From Ruminococcus sp. (GTDB lineage Bacteria > Bacillota > Clostridia > Oscillospirales > Acutalibacteraceae), in the NCBI GenBank assembly GCA_017464765.1, contig JAFTYK010000029.1, positions 1 through 44,397 of the forward strand: DNA of 44,397 nucleotides. The letters are read 5' to 3'. This document shows positions 17,781 to 24,595 of this stretch, one piece after another; position 1 is the first letter of the stretch; each line of letters starts with the position of its first letter. A program made the position numbers and the translations under genes. Below the pieces are notes generated by a model, which saw only the letters and a program-made list of their open reading frames with translations, was not told the DNA's origin and ran no database searches.

Positions 17781-19102
17781 TATTTCACCTTTTTTACACA
17801 AGGATTATTCAGAACTTTCATCTGGTCAGAAAAACATGTTATAACAAAAACAGGTTCTTGTGCTTCGTTATCCATAGATTCTATAGCGCTGTTGATGTCC
17901 TCAAAATGGCTGATTTTTTCCTGAGGGAAGTCACTAAAGCTCAGGCGCACTATAAGGTCGTTGACATATTTTCCTGCGAGAATCAGCTGGTTGACGTTTT
18001 TATCACATAGTAAATTGAAGTCTATATCCCACAGCCACGAAGTGTCACCTGTGAAATACTTTCGGCTGATTTGGTCTACAACTATCATAACGTCACAACT
18101 GCCTTCACTTGAAGTGACAAGTTGGAAGCACTGATTATATGCCGTGCTGTTTTCGTGTTTGGCGATTAAAAGAGTTCCCTCTCGGTTGTTAACACAAAAT
18201 CGGGTCAGTCTGCCGTTTTCTAGTTCATAGTTACTGAGCAGAGAAGCTGTTTTCTCGCTGTCAAAGTTAAGTAGCTTTGAAACAGTGAACGCTGCCAGAG
18301 TATTGTAAAAAGAAAACAGAGAACCTGTCATCAGAGAAATATCATACTGACCATCGATTGTTATCTTTTTATCTTTAAGACTTAATGAAGTGACCGCGCA
18401 ATCAGGGTCGTGGCGGTGGAAACCGCAAGAGTCGCAGGAATAATCGTTGCCCTCTAAGGTCATTTTGGACTTACAAGAAGGGCAGAGTACAGCGTCGTTG
18501 TAGACGTTGCCTACGCGTGTCTGAGTGTTCGGCGCAGAAATTCCATACCACGATGCTTTCTCTGTCTTTTCAGACAGAAGGGAAACGAGAATATCGTCAG
18601 TATTTAGCACCAGATGAGTGCTTGAAGGTATGTGTTCTCTGATAACATCGAAAACTTCTTCTGCGTGTCCGTTTCTGGTGAGCTGATCGCGATACAGGTT
18701 AGTAACTACGCAGTAGGTAGGCTTGATATATTTAAAAATGAATTTAGTATATCTCTCGTCACATTCAATCAAAAGAACATCATGCTTAAGCTTACCGGAT
18801 AAGGTAGCGTTTGTCAGCACGGTCGTTGTGACACCTTCGAGCTGATTGGAACCTTTGTTGTTACAAGCAATCGAAAGGCCGTTGTTTTCAAGAAGATGAT
18901 AAATCATATTTACAGTAGATGATTTTCCGTTGCTTCCTGTTACGGCGATAATTGTTTTTGGTAGTTTAATGTAATTTAGCACATCAGGAAGAATTTTCAG
19001 AGCAATCTGACCGGGTTTACTGGTACCTTTTCCGACAAACTTCCCGACAAAATGTGTGAGCTTTGCTGCGATTATAGAAAAAATCACTTTTATTCTGTTC
19101 AT
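17780..19102 (-). CDS. MurT-like Mur ligase family protein with zinc ribbon
   Basis: This 440-residue Mur-ligase-fold protein resembles MurT, which activates the D-Glu alpha-carboxyl of lipid II with ATP and amidates it using ammonia from GatD. Visible features are the P-loop VTGSNGKSS (54-62), the central TNLYRDQLTRNGH segment, and a four-Cys zinc ribbon (Cys207, 210, 223, 226) that is characteristic of MurT. The C-terminal DTSWLWD (353-359) holds the Asp implicated in catalysis. One MurT motif near the C-terminal domain (NPxGxN in the staphylococcal protein) reads HENSTAYNQ here, so the substrate may differ. The start is ATG 19102 behind AAGGTG; an in-frame TTG seven codons upstream would put the ribosome site inside the gene. 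It has its own strong promoter. Confidence 0.82.
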   Translation of the reverse strand: MNRIKVIFSIIAAKLTHFVGKFVGKGTSKPGQIALKILPDVLNYIKLPKTIIAVTGSNGKSSTVNMIYHLLENNGLSIACNNKGSNQLEGVTTTVLTNATLSGKLKHDVLLIECDERYTKFIFKYIKPTYCVVTNLYRDQLTRNGHAEEVFDVIREHIPSSTHLVLNTDDILVSLLSEKTEKASWYGISAPNTQTRVGNVYNDAVLCPSCKSKMTLEGNDYSCDSCGFHRHDPDCAVTSLSLKDKKITIDGQYDISLMTGSLFSFYNTLAAFTVSKLLNFDSEKTASLLSNYELENGRLTRFCVNNREGTLLIAKHENSTAYNQCFQLVTSSEGSCDVMIVVDQISRKYFTGDTSWLWDIDFNLLCDKNVNQLILAGKYVNDLIVRLSFSDFPQEKISHFEDINSAIESMDNEAQEPVFVITCFSDQMKVLNNPCVKKVK

Positions 19103-19149
19103 TTTTTCACCTTTTTTAAGCAAAAATTATGGTTGTCTTTAACATTAGT

Positions 19150-19178
19150 ATTCTACTTAACTTTAGATTGAATGTCAA
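19150..19178 (-). promoter_or_regulatory. Promoter of the murT/gatD-like operon
   Basis: On the minus strand: TTGACA (19173-19178), 17-base spacer, TAGAAT (19150-19155). This is one of the best sigma-A matches in the window, about 48 bases before ATG 19102. Confidence 0.75.
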
Positions 19179-19283
19179 TACTAAATAGCTTTGTGTGACT
19201 GTGCATATTATGCTGTTTGTATAGTTGCGGAAATGCCTTTATGCAGGCTTTCTTTTGTTGCTGTTGCTCCTGCATAAATGTAG

Positions 19284-19312
19284 TTGAAAAATTAGTAACG
19301 ATAGATTATAAT
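19284..19312 (+). promoter_or_regulatory. Promoter of the alr/ATP-grasp operon
   Basis: TTGAAA (19284-19289), a 17-base spacer and a perfect TATAAT (19307-19312). The predicted leader to ATG 19405 is about 85 bases. Confidence 0.75.
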
Positions 19313-19404
19313 ATAATATGGAGTAGGGTGTGTTCTGTGGTTGTTTCACAGGATTTATATACATCTGATGTAATTTCTTTTAAGGAAAATTGGAGAAAAT
19401 TATT

Positions 19405-20562
19405 ATGTTGGATTCTTATGTTCAGATAGATTTAACAAAGCTTAAAAATAACGCAAGCGCTATAATTAAGAAATATCCTGAGTACAAAAACTACATTGCC
19501 GTTGTTAAGGGTGATGCTTACGGTCACGGTATGAGCGCTGTTAAGGCTTTGTATGATGGTGGAATCAACTATTTTGCTGTATCTTCTCTTGAGGAAGCGA
19601 GAGCGTTGAGAGAAATTTGCAGCGATGTTCCTGTTTTGTATTTAGAGCCTGTGTCAGTTGACAGACTTGAAGAGGCAAAAGAGCTTGATCTGACTTTGGG
19701 AATCTGCGATATGACACACTTAAAGAGTGTACTTGGCGCTAAAACCGAACATAGTTTCAATCTTCACTTGCAGGTTGATGCTGGGTTTAATCGCCTGGGT
19801 TTTAACGATAAGGAAGAAATAAGCCTCGCCCAAAAGATGATAAAAGAATCACAACACCAGTTACAGGGAATATATCAGCACTTTGCGACAGCAGGGATTT
19901 TTGACCCTCATTATGATAACCAGATACGTAGATTCAAAGAGCTGACTTCGCTTATAGATTTAAGCGAAATTCCCATGGTGCATCTGGGAAGCGGAGTGGC
20001 GCTTTTGGCTCACCCTAAAATTGATGTGGCTAATACTACCAGAATGGGACTTTTAGTTTACGGCTACAACGTTGGTCCGCAGTCTTATGGTGGTGGTATT
20101 AAGAATAAAATCAGAGAAATGCGTGACAAGTACTATCAGAAAAAGTATAATCTCACACAAACTATCAAAGATGTAGAGATTGAGCTTTCTCCTGCAATGG
20201 AGTACAAGTGCCGTATACTTCAGCTCAAAAGGGTGAAGGCTGGGGAGTTTGTCGGCTACAATGCATCGTATAAAGCAGAAAGCGACATAACGCTTGCTGT
20301 TTTACCTGTCGGATATAACAACGGTATCGGACACGCGAATTTTTCAAGATGTGTTCAGATAGGGGAAAAGCTCTATCCTGTTGTTGGTGAGATTGGTATG
20401 AATATGTGCGCGGTTAAGGTGGACGAAAGCGTGAAAATCACTGACGAGGTTACACTTCTGGGTAAGAAAATCACGCTCGGAATGTTCTGCAGAGGAGCTA
20501 ATTTAGGCTTAGCTGAGGCACTTGTTAGTATCGGCAAAAACAACGAAAGAATTTATATTTAA
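19405..20562 (+). CDS. alr: Alanine racemase
   Basis: Alr interconverts L- and D-alanine with pyridoxal phosphate and supplies D-Ala for the cell wall. The 385-residue protein has the PLP Lys35 in VVKGDAYGHG, DAGFNRLGF around residue 130, the catalytic Tyr285 in VGYNASY, VGYNNGI, and IGMNMCAV for the usual CMDQ region. Here Met-Asn-Met replaces Met-Asp-Gln, a mild variation. An insertion of about 20 charged residues (after YGGGIKNKIREM) is unusual. The start is ATG 19405 with GGAG nine bases upstream; an in-frame TTG 15 bases earlier overlaps that site. The ATP-grasp gene follows 24 bases later, so the two probably form an operon. It may be the general alr or a dedicated one. Confidence 0.9.
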   Translation: MLDSYVQIDLTKLKNNASAIIKKYPEYKNYIAVVKGDAYGHGMSAVKALYDGGINYFAVSSLEEARALREICSDVPVLYLEPVSVDRLEEAKELDLTLGICDMTHLKSVLGAKTEHSFNLHLQVDAGFNRLGFNDKEEISLAQKMIKESQHQLQGIYQHFATAGIFDPHYDNQIRRFKELTSLIDLSEIPMVHLGSGVALLAHPKIDVANTTRMGLLVYGYNVGPQSYGGGIKNKIREMRDKYYQKKYNLTQTIKDVEIELSPAMEYKCRILQLKRVKAGEFVGYNASYKAESDITLAVLPVGYNNGIGHANFSRCVQIGEKLYPVVGEIGMNMCAVKVDESVKITDEVTLLGKKITLGMFCRGANLGLAEALVSIGKNNERIYI

Positions 20563-20586
20563 ATTATTTAGAGTGAGGGTATTGTT

Positions 20587-21615
20587 ATGGCAATGTCAGT
20601 AGGTAAGTGGTTACTGAATAAATTCAAGGATATCAACCACGACAGAATGAACAAGCACATCGAGATTATCAGTAAGAATTCGGGAAAGAGTAAGTTTTAT
20701 GTTCTGTGCAGTATCGGCTGGAACTTTTTAACTCAGGGTACAGGTTACACAGATTATTTCCGTGGTAACTTTATTGAGCTTACACGTTCTGAAAAAAAGA
20801 CTTTCGCTACCGCGAAGCGTTTTTACAGACTTCTTGAGTATATGAATGATGAACAGTATAGCATTGTGCTTTCGGACAAGCTTATCTTCAACGAGGTTTT
20901 CAAGGATTACTTAAAGCGTGATTTCATTAATCTTCGAAAAAGCACTGCGACAGATTTTGAGAACTTCTTGAGCGACAAAACTACAGTTTTCGCCAAGGAA
21001 GTAAACGGTGAAGGCGGTCACGGTATCAGCAAAATCAAGGTGGCTGAAATAAAGGACGTCGAAGCTTTATACAATAAGCTTGTTGAGAATAATCAGCTTT
21101 TGGTCGAGGACGCAATTATTCAGCACAACGACTTAAATCAGGTTAACCCTCACGTTGTAAACTCATTTCGAATCGTTACTGTATACAAGGACGGCAAGGC
21201 TAAGGTTATTAGCAATGCGCTTAGAATCAACCAGGACGAAAGTGATGTTATCGGCTGTACAAACGACCTTTACTTCAGTTTAGGTGCTGATGGTAAAATT
21301 GACAGTAATGTTATCGATGACTATGGTGATGTTTACGATACTCACCCGATGACAGGTAAGAAGTTTAAGGACGTTTACATTAACGGTGTTGACGAAGCTT
21401 TCAGAATGTGCGAAGAAGCACATTTAAGACTTCCTCAGTGCAGATATATCGGCTGGGATATTGCTTTTTCAGTTAATGGTCCTGTTATGGTTGAGGGTAA
21501 CGATTACCCCGGATACGGTATCTTGCAGTTTTATAAGCTCAAGGACAAACGTACAGGTCATCTTAAAGAAGTTGCCGATGTACTCGGCGATGAATTCAAT
21601 CAGATTAAGCTTTAA
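20587..21615 (+). CDS. Sugar-transfer-associated ATP-grasp family protein
   Basis: This 342-residue soluble protein has an ATP-grasp architecture: the Lys/Gly-rich loop FAKEVNGEGGHGISKI (~residues 138-153) that covers ATP, QLLVEDAIIQH (~170-180) for the nucleotide hinge, VNSFRIVTVY, and GWDIAFSVNGPVMVEGN (~290-306) with the Glu and Asn that bind Mg2+. This last pattern matches PF14397, ATP-grasp enzymes found in polysaccharide and cell-wall loci. Family members join a carboxylate to an amine or other nucleophile via an acyl phosphate, but their products are poorly known. It lies just downstream of alr with a GAGGG ribosome site, so D-alanine could be a substrate; that is inference. Confidence 0.82.
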   Translation: MAMSVGKWLLNKFKDINHDRMNKHIEIISKNSGKSKFYVLCSIGWNFLTQGTGYTDYFRGNFIELTRSEKKTFATAKRFYRLLEYMNDEQYSIVLSDKLIFNEVFKDYLKRDFINLRKSTATDFENFLSDKTTVFAKEVNGEGGHGISKIKVAEIKDVEALYNKLVENNQLLVEDAIIQHNDLNQVNPHVVNSFRIVTVYKDGKAKVISNALRINQDESDVIGCTNDLYFSLGADGKIDSNVIDDYGDVYDTHPMTGKKFKDVYINGVDEAFRMCEEAHLRLPQCRYIGWDIAFSVNGPVMVEGNDYPGYGILQFYKLKDKRTGHLKEVADVLGDEFNQIKL

Positions 21616-21623
21616 TAAAAGCC

Positions 21624-21656
21624 AAAAGGGGAGTGCAAAACTCCCTTTTATTTTTA
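21624..21656 (+). terminator. Intrinsic terminator of the alr/ATP-grasp operon
   Basis: The stem aaaaggggag paired with ctccctttt is followed by a T-rich run, just after the ATP-grasp stop codon. Confidence 0.85.
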
Positions 21657-21700
21657 TACTTTCTGTGGTAAACTAATGGAAAATAAACTAAGGTGATTTT

Positions 21701-22018
21701 ATGGAAAGTACATTTGATAAAATTTACTCGGTTGTGTCACAGATACCAAAAGGCAAGGTGGCAACCTACGGCTTGGTAGCAAAACTTGCGGGAAATCCTC
21801 GATGGGCAAGAGTTGTGGGTTATGCACTGCACAACAATCCTGATAGGAGTAAGATTCCGTGCCACAGGGTAGTGAACCGAGAGGGGAAAGTTGCTCAGTC
21901 GTTTGTTTTCGGTGGTAAAAATGAACAGATACGACTGCTGGAAAATGAGGGAGTCGAAGTTATTGACGGAAAAGTCGATTTAGAAAAATATCTATGGAAT
22001 GTGGGGGTTATACTTTGA
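21701..22018 (+). CDS. MGMT/alkyltransferase-like single-domain protein
   Basis: This 105-residue protein is just the winged-helix DNA-binding/active-site domain of O6-alkylguanine-DNA alkyltransferases, without the N-terminal domain of Ogt/Ada. It keeps the acceptor Cys54 in the PCHR motif, plus the Tyr and Arg around VATYGLVAKLAG. Alkyltransferase-like (Atl) proteins usually have Trp in place of that Cys, so this one could be a true methyl acceptor, but single-domain forms are often of untested activity. The ATG follows AGGTGA. Its stop overlaps the start of the SDR gene by 4 bases, so the two are coupled. Confidence 0.85.
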   Translation: MESTFDKIYSVVSQIPKGKVATYGLVAKLAGNPRWARVVGYALHNNPDRSKIPCHRVVNREGKVAQSFVFGGKNEQIRLLENEGVEVIDGKVDLEKYLWNVGVIL

Positions 22019-22770
22019 GAGCTTTAATTACAGGTGCATCTTCAGGAATAGGAAGAGATATGGCGAGATACTTGGCATCACTTGGCTGGGATTTGGTAGT
22101 AGTCGCAAGACGAAGCGAGCGACTGCTTTCTCTAAAAGAAGAGCTTAAAGACGTTGATGTTATGTGTATCACTGCGGACTTATCAGATAAAGATGAGTGC
22201 TACAGGGTGTATGAAGAAACCAAGGGCGTTGAGATTGATATGCTCATTAATAACGCAGGCTTTGGTTTAGCGGGTGAGTTTGTATCAACTGACCTTGATA
22301 CAGAGCTGAAAATGATTGATACAAATATCACGGCTCTTCATATCCTGACTAAGCTTTACTTAAACGATTTTGTGAAACGCGACAGCGGAATTATACTCAA
22401 CGTCGCATCTTCAGCTTCGTTTATGGCAGGCCCACTGCTTAATACTTACTACGCTACTAAAAACTATGTGTATAGACTTAGTGAGGCGATTTATCAGGAA
22501 CTCAGAGAGAAAAAGAGCAAGGTTAAAATCTCGATTCTCTGCCCAGGTCCGATTCAGACTGAGTTTTTAGATGTTGCGAATGTCGGCTTTGTGATTAAGG
22601 GACTCAAAAGCGAAGACGTAGCAAAACTTGCGGTTGATAAGGCACTCAAAGGCAAGCTGATTGTAATTCCAGGTGTGATGATGAAGATAGGAAAGTTCTT
22701 GCTAAGATTCACTCCTGAAAAGCTGATGCTTTTTGTGTCATATCGCATACAACATAAAAAGAAAAAATAA
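22015..22770 (+). CDS. Short-chain dehydrogenase/reductase (SDR)
   Basis: This 251-residue NAD(P)-dependent oxidoreductase has the Rossmann loop TGASSGIG (6-13), INNAGFG (~80-86), a catalytic Ser in the NVASSASF region and the Tyr-x-x-x-Lys pair in YYATKNYVY. After the nucleotide loop there is an Arg in VVARRSERL, favouring NADPH. The C-terminal tail is hydrophobic then Lys-rich, suggesting membrane association as in related DltE/SadH-type members. The TTG start at 22015 shares bases with the MGMT-like gene's TGA (TTGA) and has GGGGG at good distance; an ATG seven codons upstream lies deeper in the previous gene. Substrate unknown. Confidence 0.87.
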   Translation: MRALITGASSGIGRDMARYLASLGWDLVVVARRSERLLSLKEELKDVDVMCITADLSDKDECYRVYEETKGVEIDMLINNAGFGLAGEFVSTDLDTELKMIDTNITALHILTKLYLNDFVKRDSGIILNVASSASFMAGPLLNTYYATKNYVYRLSEAIYQELREKKSKVKISILCPGPIQTEFLDVANVGFVIKGLKSEDVAKLAVDKALKGKLIVIPGVMMKIGKFLLRFTPEKLMLFVSYRIQHKKKK

Positions 22771-22786
22771 TTTTTGTATAAAAAAG

Positions 22787-22807
22787 CTCCCCGAAAAAAT
22801 CGGGGAG
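22787..22807. terminator. Bidirectional terminator between the SDR gene and mreB
   Basis: A perfect 8-base stem ctccccga/tcggggag with a 5-base A loop, with A/T runs on both sides between convergent genes. Confidence 0.85.
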
Positions 22808-22838
22808 TTTCTTTGTATATGAAGATTGGATATGTGGA

Positions 22839-23852
22839 TTAATAAACCATCATCAGTGGATTTAAGCTGTTTTTCTGTGCTTCGGCTTCGTCTATGTAGT
22901 CAATTGCTTTGTACAGTCCGTTTACAACACAATCGGACGGATTATGCACTGTGTTTACTCTCATATTAGTAGCATTTTCGATGAGCTGTTTCATACCCCT
23001 GAGTTTAGCAAGACCACCTGTGATAGTGATGCCGTCGGTGTGAATGTCCGACAAAAGCTCAGGAGGTGTGTCCTCAAGCACGTCAGCAATAGCGATAGCG
23101 ATGTTCTTAGCTATATCAAAAATCACTTCCATAATTTCAGATGCTTTCACATCTACAAACTTCGGAAGACCTCTGAGACTATCTCTTCCTTTTAAGCGGA
23201 AAGTTTTTTCCTCGTTTTCGTACATAACGGTGCCGATAGCTTCCTTACAGCTTTTGGCCATAGCTTTTCCTATGACGAGATTGTGCTGGCGACGAGCGTA
23301 CTTGATGATTTCTTCGTCCATTTCGTTGCCGGCAATTTTGATGGTTTTTCCGACGGATACACCACCTAATGTCATAACAGCGATATCAGCAGAGCCAGCG
23401 CCCATATCAGCAACCATGGTGCCGTGTGGACTCATAATATTCAGTCCGCAACCGAAAGCGGCGGCTTTTGTGGATTCCAAAAGAAGAACTCGTCTTACAC
23501 CGAAACTCGAGATAGCGTTGACGATAGCACGTTTCTGCACCTCGGTTATCTCGCCGGGGATACAAGCAAGCACTCTCGGCATAACGACTTTACTTTTACA
23601 AACTTCGCACAAAAAGATGTTGACAAGCTCTTCGACAAGTCCCGACTGTGCGATAACGGAAGAGTCAAGCGGAAATACAACATCGATTCTGTTCGATGTT
23701 CTGCCTAGCATCTGATATGCTTCACTTCCGAAAGCTAAAATTTCGTTAGTAGTTTTATCGTAAGAAATGACGGATGGCTCGTCGATGATAAGACCGTCAT
23801 TTTCAACACGTATTCTGGTGTTAGCGGTACCTAAGTCCAAAGCAATATCCAT
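22839..23852 (-). CDS. MreB/Mbl-family rod-shape protein
   Basis: This is a 337-residue actin homologue. It has the phosphate-1 motif ALDLGTANTRI (~4-14), the phosphate-2 motif VADMGAGSADIAV (~147-159), and the adenosine motif ITITGGLAKLRGM (~280-292). MreB polymers under the membrane guide lateral wall synthesis in rod-shaped cells. The length is typical. It stands alone rather than in an mreBCD cluster, so it may be Mbl or MreBH-like. The start ATG has AAAGGTGG upstream and a good promoter, separate from the comF gene before it. Confidence 0.9.
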   Translation of the reverse strand: MDIALDLGTANTRIRVENDGLIIDEPSVISYDKTTNEILAFGSEAYQMLGRTSNRIDVVFPLDSSVIAQSGLVEELVNIFLCEVCKSKVVMPRVLACIPGEITEVQKRAIVNAISSFGVRRVLLLESTKAAAFGCGLNIMSPHGTMVADMGAGSADIAVMTLGGVSVGKTIKIAGNEMDEEIIKYARRQHNLVIGKAMAKSCKEAIGTVMYENEEKTFRLKGRDSLRGLPKFVDVKASEIMEVIFDIAKNIAIAIADVLEDTPPELLSDIHTDGITITGGLAKLRGMKQLIENATNMRVNTVHNPSDCVVNGLYKAIDYIDEAEAQKNSLNPLMMVY

Positions 23853-23889
23853 TTTCTAATACCACCTTTCGGTTTCCATTCTACCTTTC

Positions 23890-23918
23890 AGTATACATTG
23901 TATCATAAGATTTTTCAA
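23890..23918 (-). promoter_or_regulatory. mreB-type gene promoter
   Basis: On the minus strand: TTGAAA (23913-23918), 17-base spacer, TATACT (23890-23895), about 38 bases before the start codon. Confidence 0.65.
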
Positions 23919-23928
23919 GGCTTATAAA

Positions 23929-24591
23929 TTAGTACAGCCTTGCGGTTGTCAGTATTGTTTCGCAACATATAAGAGAGGGGGTGGCTTTCTGCAGAGTTTT
24001 AGCGCATTCTCCCAAAGTTGTACCTGTTGTTATGATGTCATCAATGATGAGTATGGATTTATCTTTGATGAGATTTTTATCAGTGATTTTGAAAACCCCC
24101 TTGAGGTTTTTCAGTCTTTCTTTCGATTTGAGTTTGTGTTGGGGTTTGGTGTGTTTGATTTTAGTTAAGGTTTCTACACAGGGGATACCGAGAATTTTTG
24201 AGAGTTCTTTTGCGAGAAGTTCGCTTTGGTTGTAGCCTCGTTTCTTTTTCGCTTTCTTGTGCATCGGAACGTAAGTGATATAGTCGAAAATCATATCCTC
24301 GTAGCTTCTTTTTACGTCTGTGGCTAAAAGCTGTGCGAATTTTTCTGCAAAACTGGTTTTGCCTTTGAACTTGAATCTCAATACAGCGTGCTTAGGTTTA
24401 CCGTGATAAATAAAAGCAGCACTGCACCGATAACCGCCTCTCGTTCCCTGACACACTCCGTGAACTGGTAGCTTTTTGTGACAAGATGCGCACAAAACTT
24501 TGTCTTCGTCGATGAGAGTTCGACAGAAAAGACATCGGTTAGGATAAATTTGTTTGTAGAAAAAATCCGCTATATAGCCCAGTTTTATCAA
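23929..24591 (-). CDS. ComF-family phosphoribosyltransferase-like protein
   Basis: This 220-residue protein has a four-Cys zinc finger at the N-terminus (CLFC ~20-23 and CASC ~34-37) and a PRTase fold with the PRPP-binding motif ILIIDDIITTGTT (~176-188). ComF proteins are needed for DNA uptake in competent bacteria and may help strand handling. The start is TTG 24591, nine bases after an AAGGAG that lies in the end of recD2. No ATG is well placed. The 4-base gap to recD2 indicates an operon, which links helicase and DNA-uptake or repair functions. Confidence 0.88.
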   Translation of the reverse strand: MIKLGYIADFFYKQIYPNRCLFCRTLIDEDKVLCASCHKKLPVHGVCQGTRGGYRCSAAFIYHGKPKHAVLRFKFKGKTSFAEKFAQLLATDVKRSYEDMIFDYITYVPMHKKAKKKRGYNQSELLAKELSKILGIPCVETLTKIKHTKPQHKLKSKERLKNLKGVFKITDKNLIKDKSILIIDDIITTGTTLGECAKTLQKATPSLICCETILTTARLY

Positions 24592-24595
24592 AATC

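Larger units (their letters stand above)
19103..19404. other. 302-base divergent control region between the murT-like and alr genes
   Basis: It holds two divergent sigma-A-type promoters (listed separately). Between them is a short stem, atgcagg at 19241-19247 paired with cctgcat at 19269-19275, with a pyrimidine-rich loop. No convincing gene is seen: a 70-codon Cys-rich frame here overlaps the alr promoter and has no ribosome site. Confidence 0.6.

Noticed and set aside
19217-19429. A 70-codon Cys-rich frame upstream of alr
   Set aside because: It overlaps the alr promoter and start, begins at a TTG with no ribosome site, and has no recognisable pattern.
23044-23715. A 223-codon plus-strand frame opposite the mreB-type gene
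   Set aside because: It is the antisense shadow of a conserved gene, has no ribosome site, and its translation is Ser/Thr/Ile-rich with no family features.
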